IMG/VR virus record: IMGVR_UViG_3300046170_000353
Span: 1 to 59,052 of that record
Reading direction: 5' to 3' (one strand)
DNA length: 59,052 nucleotides
Origin: a virus
Below are positions 8,770-16,025 of this stretch, piece by piece; the first letter of the stretch is position 1, and each line of letters starts with the position of its first letter. The translations under genes and the position numbers were made by a program. The notes under the pieces are model-generated. The model saw nothing but the letters and a program-made list of their open reading frames with translations. It did not search any database and had not been told where the DNA came from.

Positions 8770-10176
8770 AGTTTGTAATTGTTGGAGGTGGAATATCTGG
8801 TTGGTTATCTGCACTTATATTTTCACATAGACAATCAAATCATGAATATGTAATTATAGAAAGTCCAGATGTAAACACTATAGGTGTTGGTGAAGGTACA
8901 ACTGGACTCTTTGTAGAAACTATAGAGGAATTACCTGATATAAATGTTGCAGAGTTTTTAAGAGAAACAAAGGCAACACCAAAAATTGGTATTGAATTTA
9001 ATAATTGGAGTGGTAAAGGTTCTACTTTCTTCAATCCCATAGATGGAACTCCAACTACAAACGAAGACTTTGATTCTTTTTTATATTTTACATATATTCA
9101 AAATCAATCATTAGATACCTCTTCTCTACATGGATTGTTGAAAAGGAAAAATAAATCACCTTACACAGGAAGATTAGAAGATTATAATAGTGCCTTGCAC
9201 TTAGATAATAAATTAACAATTCAATATCTAAAGAATAAATCATTAAAAAGAAAAAATATTAAGTATATTTCAGATACAGTATCTAAAATTAAAAGAGATG
9301 AAACTGGTAAAGTATCAAAAATAATTTGTAGTAATCATATCATAGAGGGTGATATTTTTATTGATTGTACAGGATATAGTAGAATATTTTCAGAGAAATC
9401 AGATTGGGTATCATTTAAAGATAACTTACCAATGAATTCTGTTACGACTTTTACTAGAAAACATAGTGTTAGTATGGTGACGAAGGCAGATAAATTAAAT
9501 TTAGGATGGTGTTGGCAGATACCAACTCAAGAAAGAATAGGATGTGGATATGTAAGTTGTGATGAATGGGGAAATAATGTGGTAGATGAAATTAAATCTA
9601 ACTATCCAGATGCTGAAATATTAAAATCATTTAAATTTGATTCTGGCAAGTTAAAAAAATCATGGAACCAAAATGTGATTTCTTTAGGTCTTGCATATCA
9701 TTTTTTAGAGCCATTACAAGCAACTAATATTCATCTTACATTAGTTCAAATTGATATCTTATGTCAAAGATGTATTAGAGAAACTAAAGATAGAACATTA
9801 AATCCTAATGTCATATCCATTTATAATAAACATATTGATAATTTGATTGAGGATTTTAAAAATTTTATTAATATTCATTATAGTCGTGACAGTAGAGTAA
9901 CCCTAACTGACTACAATAAAAAAATTATTAGTCTTCTGAAAGTAAGAGGATTATTTTTTGAAGACCTTACCTCAATTATATGGTTGTTCTGGAATAGGAC
10001 TATGGGGACATACTTTACTTGGATTAAATCATTTAACAAAACAAGAGTGTCATAATTTTTTATCTGAAATGAATCTTTATGAAGAAGTTAAAGAGATATC
10101 CAGTGAATTGCACACAACCTTTACAAATACTTCTTTTCTTTCATATAAAGAACTCATTAAAAGTTTGTCTATATAA
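8766..10176 (+). CDS. Flavin-dependent (tryptophan-type) halogenase, frameshifted near 9954
   Basis: About 469 residues after repair. N-terminal FAD-binding GGGISGW, a GVGEGTT loop, then KIGIEFNNW with the lysine position typical of the halogenase tunnel, and GWCWQIP, which matches the WxWxIP signature of flavin-dependent halogenases. These enzymes use FADH2, oxygen and chloride or bromide to halogenate an indole-type substrate, here unknown. The unbroken frame ends at 10055 with an unrelated tail; the next frame (from about 9958) reads LPQLYGCSGIGLWGHTLLGL, the expected C-terminal family motif, to TAA 10176. One extra T in the T-run 9954-9959 explains this. From memory, prnA-like genes have been reported in P-SSM2-type phages. 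Confidence 0.85.
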
Positions 10177-10196
10177 TTTGTTGAGTAAATAGAATT

Positions 10197-10460
10197 ATGT
10201 TACAAAAGATAGTAAATGGAATCGCTATTGCAAGTGGTGTTATATCTCTCACCGTTGTTGGTCTTGGCGGTTACGTATTCATACGCAAGGATGCGATTAT
10301 CGAAAACGTCAAAGGCAAGGTAATGGAAGCAGTCACCGATAAACTTGGTAGTCTTGGAGACCTTGGTGGTTTAGGTGGAGGTAGTCTAGGTTTACCATCA
10401 CCATCAACACCAGACGCACCTGCTGCATCACCTATGTCACCAATACCATTAGGTTTCTAA
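10197..10460 (+). CDS. Small single-span membrane protein (87 aa)
   Basis: MLQKIVNGIAIASGVISLTV begins a single N-terminal membrane segment (residues ~7-30), followed by a short helix (IENVKGKVMEAVTDKLG) and a Gly/Pro/Ser-rich tail. I recall very similar proteins in many cyanomyoviruses, with no assigned role. It opens a run of three membrane proteins reaching to 11467. Confidence 0.7.
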   Translation: MLQKIVNGIAIASGVISLTVVGLGGYVFIRKDAIIENVKGKVMEAVTDKLGSLGDLGGLGGGSLGLPSPSTPDAPAASPMSPIPLGF

Positions 10461-10469
10461 GGATTAAGC

Positions 10470-10488
10470 GTCTATATATAATATAGAC
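10470..10488. other. Perfect hairpin between membrane-protein genes
   Basis: GTCTATAT, loop ATA, ATATAGAC: an eight-base perfect inverted repeat in the 39-base gap before ATG 10500. No U-run follows, so it is not an intrinsic terminator; it may be an RNA processing or stability element. Confidence 0.4.
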
Positions 10489-10499
10489 ATATTGATCCC

Positions 10500-10913
10500 A
10501 TGGCTGAAGCAAAGAAAGAAGAAGTAAAACCTAAAGGTCCTCTAGGTAAACTTAAAGAGACAATAGATGATAAAGACGAGCAAATGGCATTCCTCTCTAC
10601 AATTATTAGATTGGCAGTGCTCACTTGGTCTGCAGGAATATTAACTTTAAACTACGTTAAAATACCAGGATATGAGCAAGGAGAAAAAATTGATCCAACT
10701 TTCATAGCTTCGATTTTTACAGGAACTTTAGCTACCTTCGGTGTCCAAGCAGGAGGTAAGAAGAAAGATGGATCTGGTGGCGGGGGAGCAAACATATCAA
10801 AGAAAGATATGGAAATATTAATTGAGAAAGCAGCAAATACAGCACCAGCACAAACAATCAGAATTGAGCAAGCACCTATGGTTCTTGCACCACAAGTACC
10901 ACCTAAAAAATAA
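10500..10913 (+). CDS. Membrane protein with two hydrophobic segments (137 aa)
   Basis: Charged N-terminus (KKEEVKPKGPLGKLKET), hydrophobic segments around residues 32-53 (STIIRLAVLTWSAGILTLNY) and 70-85 (FIASIFTGTLATFGVQ), then Gly-rich linker and a Pro/Ala tail. Not recognised beyond a conserved cyanophage membrane protein. Its TAA shares an A with the ATG of the next gene (TAATG at 10911-10915), which suggests coupled translation. Confidence 0.7.
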   Translation: MAEAKKEEVKPKGPLGKLKETIDDKDEQMAFLSTIIRLAVLTWSAGILTLNYVKIPGYEQGEKIDPTFIASIFTGTLATFGVQAGGKKKDGSGGGGANISKKDMEILIEKAANTAPAQTIRIEQAPMVLAPQVPPKK

Positions 10914-11467
10914 TGGAAAAGAAAGAAGTGAAATGGGGTAGATGGTTCGCCTTGGGATTAGGTGGACTTATTGGATTATCTCACATTGGTATGATAGGTT
11001 CTTTATCAAATCGTCAAAGTAAATTACCAAGTATCAACTTACCAGTTGGTCCTTATACATCATATGAAGCAGAAGTCGGACATAATGGATATAAGATAAG
11101 TTATAAAGCAAACGATCCAAAAGTGATGCGTGTGGAAAGGGATAGCAATACGAAGGGTGGCTTTCTTGGATTGGCTAACAACAAAGTTAAAGTCGTTGAG
11201 CAATACACGATGGACGGTGCAGTACACAATAAACCAATCACAGTCACAGAAGGAAATAAAAAATCAGAAGCTTGCATCAAAGCAATCGGAGGAGCAGAAA
11301 ACACAGGAAGACTCGTGGGTTCCAGCGTTGGTGCTAGTGTTGCTCCTAGCGTTGCTAATATTCCCATTATTGGTTGGGTTGCTGCTGGTTGGGTAACAAT
11401 GTTTAGTGGTAATCAAGGTGCAGAAATAGGTGGTGGTATGGCAGAAGACTTAAATAAAAACTGTTAG
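10913..11467 (+). CDS. Membrane-anchored protein with glycine-zipper-like C-terminus (184 aa)
   Basis: N-terminal membrane anchor (WFALGLGGLIGLSHIGMIGSL), a soluble beta-rich middle (VGHNGYKISYKANDPKVMRV) and a hydrophobic Gly/Ala/Ser region (VGSSVGASVAPSVANIPIIG onward) like a glycine zipper. The zipper-like end may insert into or span the membrane. Function unknown; coupled to the preceding membrane protein. Last gene before the pyrE promoter. Confidence 0.7.
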   Translation: MEKKEVKWGRWFALGLGGLIGLSHIGMIGSLSNRQSKLPSINLPVGPYTSYEAEVGHNGYKISYKANDPKVMRVERDSNTKGGFLGLANNKVKVVEQYTMDGAVHNKPITVTEGNKKSEACIKAIGGAENTGRLVGSSVGASVAPSVANIPIIGWVAAGWVTMFSGNQGAEIGGGMAEDLNKNC

Positions 11468-11496
11468 TTGCAAAAATAATTTTTTTCTGATAGAAT
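11468..11496 (+). promoter_or_regulatory. Sigma70-type promoter of pyrE, leaderless geometry
   Basis: TTGCAA at 11468-11473, a 17-base spacer and TAGAAT at 11491-11496. The pyrE ATG begins 7 bases after the -10 box, at the expected transcription start, so the mRNA may have almost no leader. Confidence 0.6.
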
Positions 11497-11502
11497 AAGA
11501 CT

Positions 11503-12042
11503 ATGGAAAATCATAGAAAAACATTACTCAATCTCTTGAAAGAAAGAGCATATAAGAACGGTAAATTTACTTTGTCATCTGGTAAAGAATCAGATCATTA
11601 TATTAATTGTAAACCTGTTACTTTGTCTTGTGAAGGAAATGCACTATGCTCACATTTAATGATAGAGCACGTTGAGAATGAATCTGTAGCAGTTGGTGGA
11701 CTTACACTCGGTGCTGACCCATTAGTATGTGGTATTGCACAGAAAGCATACTACTCTGGTAAACATATTGATGCACTGATTGTAAGAAAGAATCCAAAAG
11801 GATATGGAACAAAAGAAGTCATTGAAGGTAATAAACCACCAAAGGGGTCAATCGTTACAGTATTAGAAGATGTGACCACTACAGGTAGTAGTGCAATTAA
11901 AGCAGTAAATGTTTTAAGAGAATCAGGTTATATCGTAAATCGTGTCGTTGCAATCGTTGATAGACAGGAAGACCATAAAGTATGGGATAATAATGAAATT
12001 GAATTTGTTTCATTATTTAAACTAGAAGATATTATTAAGTAA
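11503..12042 (+). CDS. pyrE: Orotate phosphoribosyltransferase-like protein
   Basis: 179 residues. PyrE joins orotate and PRPP to make OMP in pyrimidine synthesis. Visible: the N-terminal GKFTLSSGKESDHYINCK segment typical of PyrE (FxLxSGxxSxxY), the GGLTLGADPL core, and the PRPP-binding VLEDVTTTGSSAIKA near residues 124-138. No start other than ATG 11503 is likely. It would support phage nucleotide demand alongside NrdA/NrdB. A second sigma70-type promoter starts 8 bases after its end, so it forms a one-gene unit. Confidence 0.9.
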   Translation: MENHRKTLLNLLKERAYKNGKFTLSSGKESDHYINCKPVTLSCEGNALCSHLMIEHVENESVAVGGLTLGADPLVCGIAQKAYYSGKHIDALIVRKNPKGYGTKEVIEGNKPPKGSIVTVLEDVTTTGSSAIKAVNVLRESGYIVNRVVAIVDRQEDHKVWDNNEIEFVSLFKLEDIIK

Positions 12043-12049
12043 GATATAG

Positions 12050-12077
12050 TTGTCAAGATATTTTTTAGTGCTATAAT
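12050..12077 (+). promoter_or_regulatory. Sigma70-type promoter (TTGTCA-16-TATAAT)
   Basis: TTGTCA at 12050-12055, 16-base spacer, perfect TATAAT at 12072-12077, 25 bases before ATG 12102. It could drive the small membrane protein and the oxidase group downstream using host RNA polymerase early in infection. Confidence 0.65.
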
Positions 12078-12101
12078 ATACATAGAGAAAAGAAAAGAAA
12101 A

Positions 12102-12275
12102 ATGATTTTTGCGTCAAACCCATCAGTGTATACACTACCAGGCACTTGGGAATCACAACCATTAGTTCCAACTGAATTAGTATTCAGCACAAGTGTTGCA
12201 GTCGCAACTCTAGGTATGGTTGTAGGTTTAATGGTAGGTATGTCAATTATTAAGATAAAAAGAAAAAGAGTCTGA
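12102..12275 (+). CDS. Small single-span membrane protein (57 aa)
   Basis: MIFASNPSVYTLPGTWESQP, then one membrane helix (VAVATLGMVVGLMVGMSII) and a basic KIKRKRV tail, which predicts an N-out, C-in topology. Too short for an ordinary ORF cut-off, but it has a strong promoter and is followed by a perfect hairpin at 12279. Size and layout recall small photosystem or cytochrome subunits, but I find no diagnostic match. Confidence 0.55.
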   Translation: MIFASNPSVYTLPGTWESQPLVPTELVFSTSVAVATLGMVVGLMVGMSIIKIKRKRV

Positions 12276-12278
12276 TAG

Positions 12279-12294
12279 GTGTGGGAGTCCACAC
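12279..12294 (+). terminator. Perfect hairpin after the 57-aa gene (weak terminator or RNA element)
   Basis: GTGTGG, loop GAGT, CCACAC: six-base perfect stem, four bases after the stop codon. No run of U follows, so it is either a weak terminator or a 3'-end stabiliser. Confidence 0.35.
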
Positions 12295-12356
12295 ATCAAT
12301 GCGTATTTATACCTAGTTGCTATACTAAATAATAACGTACTGGAGTTGAAACTATC

Positions 12357-12518
12357 ATGTCCCACTACACACTTGGTTGGCACGACCAGCTAAATGAGTA
12401 TCACGAAATAGGCGAATATGCCACAGACGCTTTTGAAGCAGTAAAACACGCAAGAGAGGATGTTCCGTATCTACACGAGCATCCTTTTTCTTTGAATAAA
12501 ATTACGGAGATAAAATGA
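12357..12518 (+). CDS. Small hypothetical protein (53 aa), first gene of the oxidase group
   Basis: MSHYTLGWHDQLNEYHEIGE and a His/Asp/Glu-rich remainder; soluble, no membrane segment. It ends in an ATGA overlap with the next micro gene (ATG 12515), which in turn overlaps the terminal oxidase, so the three are probably translated together. Not recognised. Confidence 0.5.
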   Translation: MSHYTLGWHDQLNEYHEIGEYATDAFEAVKHAREDVPYLHEHPFSLNKITEIK

Positions 12519-12619
12519 AAAATCTACCTATAAGAGCAACGTTAGTAATTTTTGCGACTATTGGAACCGCACTATGGTTCTATCCAAACTATGCTTGGGC
12601 ACACCCCATACTTGTATGA
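12515..12619 (+). CDS. Micro membrane protein (34 aa) upstream of the terminal oxidase
   Basis: MKNLPIRATLVIFATIGTAL then WFYPNYAWAHPILV: one short hydrophobic helix with a positively charged N-terminus, or a signal peptide ending AWA|HP. Its TGA overlaps the oxidase ATG as ATGA. It could assist membrane placement of the oxidase, but that is inference only. Confidence 0.5.
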   Translation: MKNLPIRATLVIFATIGTALWFYPNYAWAHPILV

Positions 12620-13116
12620 AAAAATTTAACACATCGGTTTTAGACCTTACAATCTACATCTTGGATTTTCTCTATCGAGGTAGAGACTTCCAAAGATTCT
12701 GGGTTCTTGAAGTAATTGCAAGGGCACCATACTTCTCATTTATCAGTGTATTACATTTCCGTGAAAGTCTTGGACTTCGAGGAGAGGATCATATATACTT
12801 GATGAAAGAACACTTCTATCAGGCATTAAATGAAACAGAACACTTGGAAGAGATGGAAACTCGTGGAGGTAATGAGTATTGGATCGATAGATTCTTCGCT
12901 AAACACTTGGTTCTTCTTTACTATTGGATTATGGTTGCTTACTACTTCGCTAGTCCAGTAGATGCGTACGATATCAATATGAAGATTGAGAAACATGCAT
13001 ATGAAACTTATGTGAAATACTCTGCATATCATCCAGAGGATACAAAAATTGCAGAGATAGCAGAGGATGAATTGAAACACGCAAGAGAATTGCAACTTGC
13101 AATGTCTATGGTTTGA
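12616..13116 (+). CDS. Plastoquinol terminal oxidase (PTOX, alternative oxidase family)
   Basis: 166 residues from ATG 12616. PTOX oxidises plastoquinol and reduces oxygen to water, a safety valve that drains electrons after photosystem II. The diiron carboxylate pattern is visible: E32 in LEVIARAPYF, NETEHLEEM (residues 72-80), IEKHAYETY (124-132) and EDELKHAREL (150-159). HFRESLG and YYWIMVAYYF also match the family. It overlaps the preceding micro gene as ATGA, which decides the start; the frame is open upstream to TTG 12574. With PsbA and PsbD encoded here, it would allow electron flow and ATP production while carbon fixation is shut off. Known in cyanophages. Confidence 0.92.
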   Translation: MKKFNTSVLDLTIYILDFLYRGRDFQRFWVLEVIARAPYFSFISVLHFRESLGLRGEDHIYLMKEHFYQALNETEHLEEMETRGGNEYWIDRFFAKHLVLLYYWIMVAYYFASPVDAYDINMKIEKHAYETYVKYSAYHPEDTKIAEIAEDELKHARELQLAMSMV

Positions 13117-13151
13117 TGATATAATAAATATTATGACCTCGTAACAATTTA

Positions 13152-13418
13152 ATGATTTCTCTTTTACTACTTTCATCTAGCTTTCTAAATTTTATCTTTT
13201 ACATCTACGCAATCGGTTTTGTAGTTGCATTAATATTAGAGCAGATAGTTAAGAAAGGTGATAATGAAAGAAATATCTATATTGTAGAATACAATCGAAA
13301 GTATCTTTGGAGAAACACTTGGATTATAAATGCCTTCTGGTTTTTAACTAATCTTGGTTTATATTTTGTTGCAAGAAATATCACCCCTGTAGATAACTTT
13401 TGGAGCGAAGGACTATAA
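13152..13418 (+). CDS. Membrane protein with two spans (88 aa)
   Basis: Hydrophobic segments at residues ~4-28 (LLLLSSSFLNFIFYIYAIGF) and ~56-74 (WIINAFWFLTNLGLYFVARN) with a charged loop between (KKGDNERNIYIVEYNRKYLW). Size and two-span layout would fit a holin-like or accessory membrane protein, but I do not recognise it. TAATG overlap with the following gene. Confidence 0.65.
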   Translation: MISLLLLSSSFLNFIFYIYAIGFVVALILEQIVKKGDNERNIYIVEYNRKYLWRNTWIINAFWFLTNLGLYFVARNITPVDNFWSEGL

Positions 13419-13663
13419 TGGAAAAGACATATGACGATTCAAATTGGAGAGAGGACTACGCTAAAAACTTTTGTAATAACAAACGACATCTTGAACTATT
13501 AGAGAACGGACCTCATAGTCTTTCTCAAGCGTGGTTATTAGGTGCATTGCATAATGAATGGAAAAGAATTAAAGGATACGAAGACCCAGATACCGAAAAC
13601 AAAGGTCAATGTCAATCATCATTAAAAGAGTTTTACTCTCGATATAAAGACCAAGGTATCTAA
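13418..13663 (+). CDS. Hypothetical soluble protein (81 aa)
   Basis: MEKTYDDSNWREDYAKNFCN and a charged helical remainder. ATG 13418 shares its A with the stop of the previous gene and is preferred over an upstream in-frame TTG at 13400. Not recognised. Continues the run of overlapping small genes. Confidence 0.6.
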   Translation: MEKTYDDSNWREDYAKNFCNNKRHLELLENGPHSLSQAWLLGALHNEWKRIKGYEDPDTENKGQCQSSLKEFYSRYKDQGI

Positions 13664-13761
13664 TGCATCGGTTCAAAGAAATTTTACCAGAAAGACGCAA
13701 ACGTAAATGGTGGAGGATTAAACTATGGCAGCTCAAACGGTTACTTGGTCGATTGTTATAA
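13663..13761 (+). CDS. Micro basic peptide (32 aa)
   Basis: Starts in a TAATG overlap at 13663 and reads MHRFKEILPERRKRKWWRIK with a basic amphipathic end. Net charge is strongly positive. The only support is its tight coupling to neighbours; it overlaps the next micro ORF by 37 bases in another frame. Confidence 0.35.
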   Translation: MHRFKEILPERRKRKWWRIKLWQLKRLLGRLL

Positions 13762-13841
13762 TGGTTGCAATATTATTAGTATGTGTTACAATAATGATAT
13801 ACTACATAATTAGATACGACCATTTCTTTCCAAATGAATAA
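13725..13841 (+). CDS. Micro membrane protein (38 aa)
   Basis: MAAQTVTWSIVIMVAILLVC continues VTIMIYYIIRYDHFFPNE: one clear membrane helix with a charged C-terminal end. Overlaps the next gene by eight bases. A real product is plausible given the density of similar coupled membrane genes here. Confidence 0.5.
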   Translation: MAAQTVTWSIVIMVAILLVCVTIMIYYIIRYDHFFPNE

Positions 13842-14184
13842 GTTAGCAATAATTCCAATATTCTTTTTAACGATGTGTGGTACAGCACCTATAACTGACC
13901 CACCTGCACATGCTTGTAGTCTTCCTTTAGATGGTTCACCTGCTAATTGTCCTGATGAAAGAGATTTAATACTTGTACCAAGACCACTTATACCAAGAGA
14001 AGAATTAAAAGGAGAGATTGATATCTACGAACCAATGCACTGGCATCAATTGAATATGATGTTTCAAAGAAATATGAATAAAGGTAGAATTGAGCAAACT
14101 GCAACAAAACCTGGTGATGCCATAAATAATGCACTAGATAATTTTTGGGAGCAAGAAAATGGGAGCAATGGTTCCACCAAGTAG
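13834..14184 (+). CDS. Putative secreted or lipoprotein-like protein (116 aa)
   Basis: N-terminus MNKLAIIPIFFLTMCGTAPI is a signal sequence with a cysteine at residue 15 in LTMC, an imperfect lipobox. The rest is polar and proline-rich with an EPMHWHQLNMMFQRNMNK helix. If lipidated it would sit on the host membrane; an outer-membrane spanin subunit is one option but no partner is identified. Overlaps the nuclease gene by 26 bases. Confidence 0.55.
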   Translation: MNKLAIIPIFFLTMCGTAPITDPPAHACSLPLDGSPANCPDERDLILVPRPLIPREELKGEIDIYEPMHWHQLNMMFQRNMNKGRIEQTATKPGDAINNALDNFWEQENGSNGSTK

Positions 14185-14626
14185 AAAGAGTTGCTACAAC
14201 TTTAGAGTCGTATCAATTGATAGAGTACTCGACGGAGATACGATAGATGTCACTATAGATCTTGGATTCGATTTATTCAAAAAAGAACGAGTAAGAATTG
14301 CTGGAGTGGACACCCCAGAGAAGAGGACTAGAAATTTAGAAGAGAAGGCATTAGGAATAGATGCTACTAACTGGTTAAAGAAAAAATTAGAAGATACTAT
14401 TGCAGGTGATGGTGATGAACTCACTGTTAGAACTGAACTTGTCGGTGGTACTGGTAAGTATGGTCGTCTTCTTGGATGGTTATATATAAATGAAGAAACA
14501 GTTTCTCTTAACGAGCAGATGATTACTGAAGGGTATGCTCATGCTTATGATGGAGGAACAAAGGATATGAATCTTGAAGCACTACGTGAGATTCGTAGGT
14601 CATTCGGTACACTAAACGAGGGTTAA
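14159..14626 (+). CDS. Staphylococcal-nuclease-like protein (thermonuclease fold)
   Basis: 155 residues. SNase-fold motifs: VLDGDTIDVTIDLGF (residues ~22-36, with the metal-binding Asp), RVRIAGVDTPEKR (~42-55, with the catalytic Arg), and YGRLLGWLYI then LNEQMITEGYA. These nucleases cut DNA or RNA with calcium. No signal peptide is visible, so it would act in the cytoplasm, for example on host nucleic acid. ATG 14159 lies inside the previous gene; a second ATG at 14168 is possible. From memory such genes occur in other cyanomyoviruses. Confidence 0.85.
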   Translation: MGAMVPPSRKSCYNFRVVSIDRVLDGDTIDVTIDLGFDLFKKERVRIAGVDTPEKRTRNLEEKALGIDATNWLKKKLEDTIAGDGDELTVRTELVGGTGKYGRLLGWLYINEETVSLNEQMITEGYAHAYDGGTKDMNLEALREIRRSFGTLNEG

Positions 14627-14630
14627 AAAA

Positions 14631-14804
14631 ATGTCTTGCAACGATCACGAAAAGATGAATCCAATAGTTCATCGTTTATATCATTTGAAAGAGTGGGATA
14701 AGAAAAAAACAAAATGGATACAGGAAAAGTTCAACTTGACTGATTATCAAATGCTTTGTATTACATTTGCAAAAGGATTTATCATAGGAGCTATACTACT
14801 GTGA
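14631..14804 (+). CDS. Small hypothetical protein (57 aa) with C-terminal hydrophobic segment
   Basis: ATG 14631 follows the nuclease stop by four bases. A charged N-terminal part (HEKMNPIVHRLYHLKEWDKK) precedes a hydrophobic end (ITFAKGFIIGAILL) that could be a tail anchor. Its TGA overlaps the GTG start of the next gene (GTGA at 14801-14804). Confidence 0.5.
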   Translation: MSCNDHEKMNPIVHRLYHLKEWDKKKTKWIQEKFNLTDYQMLCITFAKGFIIGAILL

Positions 14805-15064
14805 AAAAATTTATTGGAGACCAAATCAAAAGATTTTTTGAGACAGGAAAATGGGCAATGAAACTTATTTTCCTTGTTGTTCTAGTAGAACTAGGATTGA
14901 TTGTAGGAGTTGTTGCAACTATGGGTAATGAATTAACTGATGACGATGGTAAAAATATTCATCATCTATTAGCATTAGCAATGACTAAATCTTTTGCTTT
15001 ATATTCAATGGAGAAGGCAGGAGAAAATCAAAAGTATCTTATTGAAAATGTAACTAAAAAATGA
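14801..15064 (+). CDS. Small single-span membrane protein (87 aa)
   Basis: Starts at GTG 14801 in a GTGA overlap, preferred over an upstream in-frame TTG at 14756. A basic N-terminus (KKFIGDQIKRFFETGKW) precedes one membrane helix (LIFLVVLVELGLIVGVVA) and a soluble helical tail. Not recognised. ATGA overlap with the next gene. Confidence 0.6.
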   Translation: MKKFIGDQIKRFFETGKWAMKLIFLVVLVELGLIVGVVATMGNELTDDDGKNIHHLLALAMTKSFALYSMEKAGENQKYLIENVTKK

Positions 15065-15271
15065 ATCTTTGTAAGTAAAATTGCCATTGGTGCGTCTGCT
15101 CTTGCCAATATCTTTGTCATATGTCTTCTTGCATATACACACTTGACTTATGATAAAAAAGTTGAGGATAATCGAATTTGGTTGAAAGGTGAAATCAAAG
15201 ATGAGGTTGTTAGACAAATCAGAGAGTCAATGCCTAATGAGTCAGGTGGTGTAAATGTCGGAAATAAATGA
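15061..15271 (+). CDS. Small membrane protein (69 aa), frameshifted near 15069
   Basis: As written, ATG 15061 meets a stop after five codons, while an adjacent frame is open and protein-like to TGA 15271. Removing one T from the TTT at 15068-15070 gives a 69-residue protein with an N-terminal membrane helix (KIAIGASALANIFVICLLAY) and a charged helix (DEVVRQIRESMPNE). The ATGA overlaps on both sides support the repaired gene. Confidence 0.55.
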
Positions 15272-16025
15272 AGTCAATATTCCGAATGTTGCAATACCTA
15301 ATATTGTAAGCAGTGAATCTTGGATATATGGTATTCCTAATATACCAAGTAATCATCCCCCAGTTACGACTAATATAGGATTTCCGATTGTAGAAATACC
15401 TGGTTGTGTCAAGATGCACAAGGATAATCAGGATAAGGTTACACGATTGCCGAAAGATAAAAATCTTGTAGATCAAGATCCTGATCGTGCAATGATAGTC
15501 TGTGATGCAACTATACCATCATATGACGCAATGAATTATGAACCAGAGCAGTTAATAATTACAAGAGAAGCACCAGTTCCAGTTGTTCCACCACCACCAG
15601 ATGTTGACCCACCAGAAGTTCCACCTACAGGAGATTTAGGTGGTGAAGAAGAAGTGCCTTGTCCTGGTCCTGGTCAATTAAGAGTTGGTGACTTAACACA
15701 AGCAGGTGATGAAAAGGTCATTGGTCACGAATTGAGTGCTGATGGAAAAACCTGTATAACCTTATATGAACCAACTACTGCAGCCGAAAAATTCCTTCCC
15801 TCTGCAAATCAAGCATCTACAACACTCGCAGTCGCAGTAATTGCAACTGCAGGTGCTGCTGCAACACCATTAATATTGAGAATAGTCAAACCTATAATTA
15901 AAAAGATTACAGATACTATCAAGAAAAAATTAGGTAAGAAAATTAGTAGACCTTCTCTATCAGAAATTAAAACAAATAAGTATCGTGAAAAGAAAGGACT
16001 TCCCCCAATTAAGAAAAAGAATTAA
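15255..16025 (+). CDS. Proline-rich membrane protein, possibly virion-associated (256 aa)
   Basis: N-terminal half polar with Ile/Pro-rich motifs (NIPNVAIPNIV, YGIPNIPSNHPP), then a proline-rich linker around residues 98-118 (VPVVPPPPDVDPPEVPP), a small cysteine-containing domain (PCPGPGQLRVG, DGKTCITLYEP), a membrane segment (TTLAVAVIATAGAAATPLIL) and a strongly basic tail. Looks like an anchored protein with an extended stalk. Function unknown. Starts 16 bases inside the preceding gene and ends convergent with the minus-strand secreted trio (four-base overlap). Confidence 0.7.
   Translation: MSEINEVNIPNVAIPNIVSSESWIYGIPNIPSNHPPVTTNIGFPIVEIPGCVKMHKDNQDKVTRLPKDKNLVDQDPDRAMIVCDATIPSYDAMNYEPEQLIITREAPVPVVPPPPDVDPPEVPPTGDLGGEEEVPCPGPGQLRVGDLTQAGDEKVIGHELSADGKTCITLYEPTTAAEKFLPSANQASTTLAVAVIATAGAAATPLILRIVKPIIKKITDTIKKKLGKKISRPSLSEIKTNKYREKKGLPPIKKKN

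Noticed and set aside
10055-10197. Separate small gene at 9958-10176
   Set aside because: Its sequence is the conserved end of the halogenase.
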